The position numbers and the translations under genes are program-made. From contig JAEZUY010000021.1 in NCBI GenBank assembly GCA_023420895.1, positions 62,001 through 126,000 on the forward strand: a stretch of DNA of 64,000 nucleotides, in the 5' to 3' direction. Below are positions 58,889 through 64,000 of the stretch, one piece after another (within the stretch, counting starts at the first letter, position 1; the number at the start of each line of letters is the position of its first letter). Source of the stretch: Bacillota bacterium. GTDB lineage: Bacteria > Bacillota > Clostridia > Tissierellales > Gottschalkiaceae. The notes under the pieces were generated by a model. It was not told where the DNA came from, made no database searches, and saw nothing but the letters and a program-made list of their open reading frames with translations.

Positions 58889-59830
58889 CTAAAGCTTCAT
58901 TCCAGACAGACTGTCTACAGTCTTCTGGGCATCTTCTATGATTTCCTTTATTATTTCTCTGCACGGCTTTATATCTTTTATCATTCCCGATATCTGGCCT
59001 GCCATTACAGAGCCGTTTTTGACATCTCCGTCTATAGCCGCGGCTTTCAGAGCTCCTCTTCCGAGCTCTTCCATATCGGCAATGCACGCGCCCTCTTTTT
59101 CCATCTTTTCAAATTCCTTAGTAAATCCGTTTTTAAGAACTCTTACAGGGTGCCCTGTGCATCTTCCCGTAACTACTGCATCTCTGTCTTTAGCTTTAAC
59201 TACAGCTTCTTTGAAATCAGGATGGGCTATGCACTCATCGGAACATATGAATCTCGTTCCTATCTGAACGGCCTCGGCTCCTAAAGCCAGCGCCGCCGCA
59301 AGCCCTCTTCCGTCTCCTATTCCGCCTGCAGCTATTACAGGAATTTCAACAGCATCGGCTACCTGAGGAAGAAGACATAATGTAGTCAGCTCTCCTATAT
59401 GGCCTCCTGCTTCAGTTCCTTCTATTATAACGGCATCCGCGCCGCTTTTTTCCATTCTCTTTGCAAGAGCTACAGTGGGAACTACCGGTATGACCTTTAT
59501 CCCGTTTTCTTTAAATCTCTCAATATATTTTCCGGGATTTCCGGCTCCTGTCGTAACCATTGCAACTTTTTCTTTGCAGACAAGATCTGCAATCTCGTCC
59601 ACATATTCAGAAAGCAGCATTATATTGACTCCGAAAGGCTTGTCTGTAAGCTCTCTCGCCTTGTCTATCTGCGCTTTCAGATGCTCAGCATTTCCGCTTC
59701 CGCATCCTATTATTCCCATACCTCCGGCTTCAGACACGGCCGCTGCAAGTTCTGCAGTGCCAAGCCACGCCATACCCCCCTGCAGTATGGGATATTCTAT
59801 ATTCAGAAGTTTGCATATTCTGTTTTCCAT
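58889..59830 (-). CDS. fabK: enoyl-ACP reductase II FabK
   Basis: A 313-aa FMN-dependent TIM-barrel enzyme of the FabK type. YPILQGGMAWLGTAELAAAVSEAGGMGIIG, GVNIMLLS, EGTEAGGHIGE and PVIAAGGIGDGRGLAAALALGAEAVQIGTRF are the nitronate-monooxygenase/FabK signature. It does the last step of the elongation cycle and is insensitive to triclosan in known cases. Its place between fabH and fabD argues for FabK rather than 2-nitropropane dioxygenase. Confidence 0.96.
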   Translation of the reverse strand: MENRICKLLNIEYPILQGGMAWLGTAELAAAVSEAGGMGIIGCGSGNAEHLKAQIDKARELTDKPFGVNIMLLSEYVDEIADLVCKEKVAMVTTGAGNPGKYIERFKENGIKVIPVVPTVALAKRMEKSGADAVIIEGTEAGGHIGELTTLCLLPQVADAVEIPVIAAGGIGDGRGLAAALALGAEAVQIGTRFICSDECIAHPDFKEAVVKAKDRDAVVTGRCTGHPVRVLKNGFTKEFEKMEKEGACIADMEELGRGALKAAAIDGDVKNGSVMAGQISGMIKDIKPCREIIKEIIEDAQKTVDSLSGMKL

Positions 59831-59839
59831 AGTTTCCTC

Positions 59840-60829
59840 CTATATTCCCGACTCCATTACACATGCTCCCCATGTCAGACCTCCTCCGAAGCCTATCAGA
59901 AGCAGCCTGTCGCCTTTTTTTATCTTTCCGGACTTCACTCCTTCATCGAGTGCCACCGGAATTGAAGCCGCAGACATATTTCCGTAACGGTCGAGATTTA
60001 TCAGAATCTTCTCTTTATCGAGTTTCAGTTTCTTATTAGCCGCATCTATTATCCTTATATTGGCCTGATGCGGAATCATGAAGTCCAGTTCTTCAGATGT
60101 CATTCCGGCTTTTTTTAAAGCCTCATCTGCAAGTTCTGGAAGTTTTCTCACGGCAAACTTGAAAATATCGCTGCCGTTCATCTTCATATACTGGCCTCCA
60201 TTACCAAGAGCTTCATCATCAAAAGGCATTACAGAGCCTCCTGCCGGAACTATCAGTTTCCCGGCTCCGCTTCCGTCGCTTCCCATCACGAAACTCATAA
60301 TTCCCCTGCTGTCAGTCTTTCCTATTACAGCAGCGCCTGCTCCGTCTCCGAAAATAACGCATGTTCCTCTGTCTGACCAGTCGAGTATGCTCGACATCTT
60401 CTCTGCGCCTATCAGAAGCACATTTTCACAGATTCCTGATGCTACAAAAGAATATGCGGCCGATAAGCCGAATACGAATCCCGAACATGCGGCTGATATA
60501 TCGAATGCAGGAACTTTCCGAAGCCCCATCTTCTCCTGAACTGAACAGGCTGTAGCCGGTGTCGGCTGATCTGGAGACATAGTTGCAACTATTACCATGT
60601 CTATATCTTCAGGCTTCAGTCCTGCAGACTCTACGGCCCTTGTTCCGGCCTTTGCGGCAAGATCTGATGTATTCTCCCCTTCAGCTATTCTTCTCTCTTT
60701 AATTCCGGTTCTCGCAGTAATCCATTCATCAGAAGTGTCGACGATTTTTTCAAGATCGAAATTCGTCATCACCTTTTCAGGAATATAGGATCCTGTGCCT
60801 TTAATGCCTATATTGCAGTTATTTTTCAT
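59840..60829 (-). CDS. fabH: 3-oxoacyl-ACP synthase III FabH
   Basis: A 329-aa initiating condensing enzyme, acyl-CoA plus malonyl-ACP. Catalytic Cys in DISAACSGFVFGL (about 114), His in MIPHQANIRI (about 251), Asn in DRYGNMSAAS (about 281). I start at ATG 60829, preceded by GGAGGAGC; the plsX stop overlaps by 11 bases. It sets the acyl chain type (straight or branched primer), not predictable here. Confidence 0.97.
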   Translation of the reverse strand: MKNNCNIGIKGTGSYIPEKVMTNFDLEKIVDTSDEWITARTGIKERRIAEGENTSDLAAKAGTRAVESAGLKPEDIDMVIVATMSPDQPTPATACSVQEKMGLRKVPAFDISAACSGFVFGLSAAYSFVASGICENVLLIGAEKMSSILDWSDRGTCVIFGDGAGAAVIGKTDSRGIMSFVMGSDGSGAGKLIVPAGGSVMPFDDEALGNGGQYMKMNGSDIFKFAVRKLPELADEALKKAGMTSEELDFMIPHQANIRIIDAANKKLKLDKEKILINLDRYGNMSAASIPVALDEGVKSGKIKKGDRLLLIGFGGGLTWGACVMESGI

Positions 60830-61829
60830 TTTGCTCCTCCAGAAGCATCTTCTCCTCAATCTTTTCCGGAACTTTGGCTATAACTATTTCTCTTGCCTGT
60901 CTTATGGCATTCTTTATAGTTACAGCGTCTGAACTTCCGTGAGCCTTTATAACAGGCTTTTTAAGACCAAGAAGAGCCGCTCCTCCGTAATCATTGTATG
61001 AAAGATCTTTTCCAACTCTCTTTAAGTCGTCCTTGATAAGAGCTCCTCCTATCTTGGACTTTACTGAACTGTGCAGTGCTGTTTTTATAGAAGAGAACAG
61101 AAAATCTACAATTCCTTCTAACGATTTAAGTATTATATTTCCTGTAAAGCCGTCGCATACCAGTACATCCGCTTCAGATCTGAATATGTCTCTCGGCTCC
61201 ACATTTCCTATGAAATCCAGACTTTCAGCGCTTTCCATAAGTCCGTGCGCCTCTTTGTATAAATCTGATCCCTTTTCTTTCTCTGCACCTATATTTATAA
61301 GTCCTGTCTTAGGACTGTTTTTCTTCATTATAGTTTCAGCGTAGATGCTTCCCATAACGCCGAACTGCTGAAAATACTTCGGCTTGCATTCAGCATTCGC
61401 CCCTGCATCTAAAAGGAATCCTTCGCCTTCAAACTTAGGATATATGAATCCTATAGCCGGTCTTTCTATTCCCTTGATTCTCTTCACTATGAAGATTCCT
61501 CCGCTTAAAAGAGCGCCTGTACTTCCGGAAGACACGAAAGCATCAGCCTCTCCTTCTTTTAAGGCCTTCATTCCGACAACTATAGAAGAATCCTTCTTTC
61601 TTCTTATCGCCATCGCCGGATTGTCATTATTAGTTATAACTTCTGATGCCGGTATTATTTCGATTCTGTTTTCATCGTAATTTTCTTCTGAAAGAGCCTC
61701 TTTTATCTCTTCCTCTTTGCCGACAAGGGCGATTTCGACATCGCTGAATTCATCAAGAGCCATCAAAGCTCCTTTTAAATTCGACTTCAGGCCTTCATCT
61801 CCGCCCATTAAATCTAATGCTATTTTCAA
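60819..61829 (-). CDS. plsX: phosphate acyltransferase PlsX
   Basis: A 336-aa enzyme making acyl-phosphate from acyl-ACP, the bridge from fatty acids to phospholipid. MKIALDLMGGDEGLKSNLKGA, EVITNNDNPAMAIRRKKDSSIVVG, SSGSTGALLSGGIF and VCDGFTGNIILKSLEG are typical. The start is TTG at 61829, just after AGAGGTGAT; a GTG at 61838 would sit inside that ribosome-binding site. First gene of the fab cluster. Confidence 0.96.
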   Translation of the reverse strand: MKIALDLMGGDEGLKSNLKGALMALDEFSDVEIALVGKEEEIKEALSEENYDENRIEIIPASEVITNNDNPAMAIRRKKDSSIVVGMKALKEGEADAFVSSGSTGALLSGGIFIVKRIKGIERPAIGFIYPKFEGEGFLLDAGANAECKPKYFQQFGVMGSIYAETIMKKNSPKTGLINIGAEKEKGSDLYKEAHGLMESAESLDFIGNVEPRDIFRSEADVLVCDGFTGNIILKSLEGIVDFLFSSIKTALHSSVKSKIGGALIKDDLKRVGKDLSYNDYGGAALLGLKKPVIKAHGSSDAVTIKNAIRQAREIVIAKVPEKIEEKMLLEEQNEK

Positions 61830-61883
61830 ACCTATCACCTCTCTGATTGTGTATAGATTATCATTTAATTTAATTCTAATAAA

Positions 61884-61912
61884 AGTATATATTAATATTA
61901 TTTAAAAATCAA
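61884..61912 (-). promoter_or_regulatory. plsX-fab operon promoter
   Basis: Minus strand: -35 TTGATT (61907-61912), 17-base spacer, -10 TATACT (61884-61889). Confidence 0.6.
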
Positions 61913-62103
61913 TTATTTTATTTTGTCCAATTGTGTATTTTATAATATTTACAGTTAAATTCCTCACTGCTGTAGATTTATTCATTTATATTTATATTGA
62001 TTTTATTATTCAATTTTATGATAATCCATCCGATTTACCTGCACTCCAAATATTTTGAGCGCTTCTCAAATCTATTTTCATATTTTTCTTTATATATTAT
62101 TAA

Positions 62104-62131
62104 GACTGCATACTTCAAGAAATATGCAGTC
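62104..62131 (-). terminator. terminator of the deacetylase lipoprotein gene
   Basis: Stem GACTGCATA / TATGCAGTC with a 10-base loop and TTAATAATAT tail on the minus strand, after the stop at 62144. Confidence 0.65.
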
Positions 62132-62143
62132 CCTATATCAATA

Positions 62144-63448
62144 TTAAAACTCTTCAAGACTCACTCCTGTAATCTCTTCAAGCTTATTTATTCTCTCATC
62201 CTGATTTCCTATATTCTCAAACGGAAGCTGACTGTTTCTTCCCATCATAGTCAGCATCTTCTTAAGCACCTTTACCGGTGTTTCATATACAGGAGTATTT
62301 ATTCTCTTTAGAGGAATATCGGAATTTCTCAAATCTGAAATTCCCTCTTCCGTTCCAAGTCTGTAAACATATCCTCTCTTCTTATATACAGAGTCTGTAA
62401 ACGCGTCTGTAAATCCGAAAGGATAAGTGAATATATTCGCTTTATGTCCGATATGAAGCTCCATCTTCTGCTGGAATTCTATATCGTCTCCTGCAATTCT
62501 TCCTTCTCTCGCCATCTCGGATTCACCTTTAACTCCCATGACTCCTCCAAGATAGTTCTGAGCATCATTCTTTTCATTGTGAAGATTGTAAGTATGAGCC
62601 TGTATGTCGACTACACCGCTTTCTTCCATCTCTTCTGCATAATCCCATGTGACGAAACTTAAACTCTTGCTTTCCCAGTCTTCAGGCTTTGAATTGTCTA
62701 TATATCTTCCTACAATAGACATCGTGAATTTAAAGCCGAGCTTCTCCATTATAGGATAGGCTATCTTGTAATTGCTGCAGTATCCGTCGTCAAAAGTCAC
62801 TATCACAGAATTCTGAGCAATCTGCTTCTTTCCTTCTCTGTAATCGAGATAGTCCTGAAACGTTATAGTCTGAAAATTAAGCGCTTTAAGATAAAGCATG
62901 TACTCCTTGAACGTCTTGTCGCTTATTATGACTCCGATATCCCCGTTATAATCTTTTCTGATCTCATGGAATATCAGAATCGGAATATTGTGAGGCTGGT
63001 TCTGATCTAGAGCCGGTCCGTGAACTTCCGGATTGTAAGCCGCTCTCTGTTCAAAAAGCTCTCTGTTTCTCTCTATCTCATGAGCTTTTGTAAGAGCTTT
63101 TTTTCTTTCAATTTCTTTCTCCAGCTCTTCTTTGTCTCTAAATCCGTCCTCTTTCTCAAGTTTTTCTGTAAGAGCTGAAATATCCATATCGCTTATTTCC
63201 GCATCTTCTCTGTTTTCATGCGTACTTTCATCTGCACTTTCTTCAGCTTTATCTGATACTGCATCCTCTTTCTCTTTTTCAGCTTCTTTCACAGTTTCTT
63301 TTTCATCCTCTTCTTTTTCCGCATATACACTGGGTCCTCTATAAGGATTTTCATTTTCTGCAATAAAACTCACCTTAGTGCATCCGGCTGCTGAAAGAGA
63401 AATTGCGATAGCGGCTGAAACGGCCAAGAGTTTTTTTATTCTTTTCAT
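62144..63448 (-). CDS. polysaccharide deacetylase (NodB-type) lipoprotein
   Basis: A 434-aa exported protein. Signal peptide with lipobox SAAGC (Cys about 23), then a long Glu/Lys-rich charged linker (about 35-120) and the NodB domain (about 145-400): Asp in VTFDDGYCSNY (about 217), His in DIQAHTYNLH (about 283), and TYPFGFTDAFTDSVY. It removes acetyl from wall glycans such as peptidoglycan; the substrate is not certain. It lies between rpmF and plsX, an unusual place, with its own terminator. Confidence 0.92.
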   Translation of the reverse strand: MKRIKKLLAVSAAIAISLSAAGCTKVSFIAENENPYRGPSVYAEKEEDEKETVKEAEKEKEDAVSDKAEESADESTHENREDAEISDMDISALTEKLEKEDGFRDKEELEKEIERKKALTKAHEIERNRELFEQRAAYNPEVHGPALDQNQPHNIPILIFHEIRKDYNGDIGVIISDKTFKEYMLYLKALNFQTITFQDYLDYREGKKQIAQNSVIVTFDDGYCSNYKIAYPIMEKLGFKFTMSIVGRYIDNSKPEDWESKSLSFVTWDYAEEMEESGVVDIQAHTYNLHNEKNDAQNYLGGVMGVKGESEMAREGRIAGDDIEFQQKMELHIGHKANIFTYPFGFTDAFTDSVYKKRGYVYRLGTEEGISDLRNSDIPLKRINTPVYETPVKVLKKMLTMMGRNSQLPFENIGNQDERINKLEEITGVSLEEF

Positions 63449-63531
63449 AATACTCAGATTCGCTTCCTTTCCAGTTTAGACATTTATATAGGACAGCTCT
63501 TTATTTATCCTACACTACCATTATATACAAA

Positions 63532-63565
63532 AAGAGGGGCAAATAAAATATATTTACCCCTCTAT
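63532..63565 (-). terminator. rpmF terminator
   Basis: Stem GAGGGG(T)AAA / TTT(G)CCCCTC, then TTTTTGTATAT on the minus strand, after the rpmF stop at 63603. Confidence 0.75.
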
Positions 63566-63602
63566 ATCATAAAAGAATCTGCGCAAGTTCTCTTATATTC
63601 AA

Positions 63603-63782
63603 TTAATCTACTGCTACAACTTCTTCATTTTTATAGTATCCGCATTCTCCGCACACTCTGTGTGGAAGTTTCGGCTCATTGCACTGTGGACATTTTACTA
63701 CAGTCGCTTTTTTAAGTCTTTGAGCTGATGCTCTTCTCATATCTCTTTTAGCTTTTGATGTTTTACGCTTAGGTACTGCCAT
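63603..63782 (-). CDS. rpmF: 50S ribosomal protein L32
   Basis: A 59-aa ribosomal protein, MAVPKRKTSKAKRDMRRASA at the start and a zinc ribbon of CPQC and CGEC pairs near the C terminus, so it is the zinc-binding (C+) form. GGAGG lies shortly before the ATG at 63782. Follows the DUF177 gene, the universal order. Confidence 0.97.
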   Translation of the reverse strand: MAVPKRKTSKAKRDMRRASAQRLKKATVVKCPQCNEPKLPHRVCGECGYYKNEEVVAVD

Positions 63783-63870
63783 CTGAAAACACCTCCTTAA
63801 TTTTAATCTACCTTATATATTCTACCATAACTGAACTCAAGTGAAAACCACTTTTTTATCTGACTTAAGT

Positions 63871-64000
63871 TTAGTCGAAAAGTTCTTTCAGTTTAGCAAG
63901 TCTCGGGTCAACATTATCTATTTCGCAGCCGCATGTTTCTTCATTCAGATTGGCTCCGCACACCGGGCAGAGACCTTTGCAGTCTTCAGAACATACAACT
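63871..64000 (-). CDS. DUF177 family protein (YceD-like), C-terminal part
   Basis: The last 42 codons before a stop at 63871; the gene continues past the right edge. CSEDCKGLCPVCGANLNEE and CGCEIDNVDPRLAKLKELF form the cysteine-rich end typical of DUF177 (YceD/YlbN), which is needed for 23S rRNA accumulation in plants and E. coli. It lies about 90 bases upstream of rpmF. Confidence 0.9.
   Translation of the reverse strand, partial: VVCSEDCKGLCPVCGANLNEETCGCEIDNVDPRLAKLKELFD

Larger units (their letters stand above)
61839..62143. other. non-coding region upstream of plsX
   Basis: AT-rich. Holds the plsX promoter (61884-61912) and the terminator of the deacetylase gene (62104-62131). I looked for a FapR-type operator and did not find a convincing match. 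Confidence 0.45.

Noticed and set aside
59399..59987. Two overlapping plus-strand frames (188 and 170 codons) opposite fabK
   Set aside because: Both are shadows of fabK, with no ribosome-binding site and no recognisable domain.
61839..62143. FapR operator upstream of plsX
   Set aside because: No sequence close to the known FapR consensus was found, and no fapR gene is in the window.
1..64000. tRNA, rRNA, CRISPR arrays, insertion sequences, prophage or toxin-antitoxin genes
   Set aside because: I looked on both strands and saw none that could be supported.

Overview
The window reads as chromosome of a low-GC Gram-positive anaerobe of the class Clostridia or Tissierellia. The DNA is AT-rich and arginine is written mostly as AGA. 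Supporting markers are PolC, FabK, the ECF thiamine transporter ThiT behind a TPP riboswitch, S-layer homology (SLH) proteins, and a DUF3787-like (spore-surface type) small protein. I cannot name the genus from sequence alone. No tRNA, rRNA, CRISPR array, insertion sequence or prophage was seen.

The backbone is one very long minus-strand series, read from the right edge to the left. It starts with a DUF177 gene (cut by the edge), rpmF and a deacetylase lipoprotein, then plsX-fabH-fabK-fabD-fabG-acpP-fabF (phospholipid and fatty acid synthesis). Next come rnc-Elp3-like-smc, ftsY-ylxP, and ylxM-ffh-rpsP-khpA-rimM-trmD-rplS-rbgA-rnhB (protein targeting and ribosome maturation). Then come deaD-yraN-cyclophilin, comM-dprA-topA, and rpsB-tsf. 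The series ends with pyrH-frr-uppS-cdsA-dxr-rseP-ispG-GT2-polC. This is the classic Firmicutes rpmF-to-polC order, with most members still collinear.

The backbone is interrupted by islands, many on the plus strand. At 2988-4349 there is an alanine/glycine symporter. At 13523-14239 there is an anchored orphan protein. At 17586-23053, between pyrH and tsf, lies a redox cassette: a ferric-reductase-like membrane protein, two short-chain dehydrogenases, a membrane protein, a Rieske oxygenase and a nitroreductase. At 30528 is the DUF3787-like gene and at 39430-42730 a mixed group (DUF1836 regulator, MsrAB, hemolysin III, YpmS-like). At 44425-49742 is an envelope block: SLH-S41 protease, TPP riboswitch-thiT, MscS and an SLH-transglutaminase lipoprotein. 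The left end, 1-2534, holds an unknown protein, an ArsB/NhaD-type transporter and a DJ-1/PfpI protein.

Points most worth a second look are: (1) a dehydrogenase whose ribosome-binding site and ATG are one base out of frame with the body of the gene (19273-19347); (2) the redox cassette holding it, including a Rieske oxygenase with no visible partner and CGN-rich arginine codons; (3) a 13-bp hairpin with two competing folds in the rnc leader, a plausible RNase III autoregulation target; (4) palindromes next to readable promoters of pyrH and of both SLH genes; (5) a nested hairpin between acpP and fabF. No clearly new multi-gene defence or similar system is visible; the redox cassette is the best candidate for undescribed biology.
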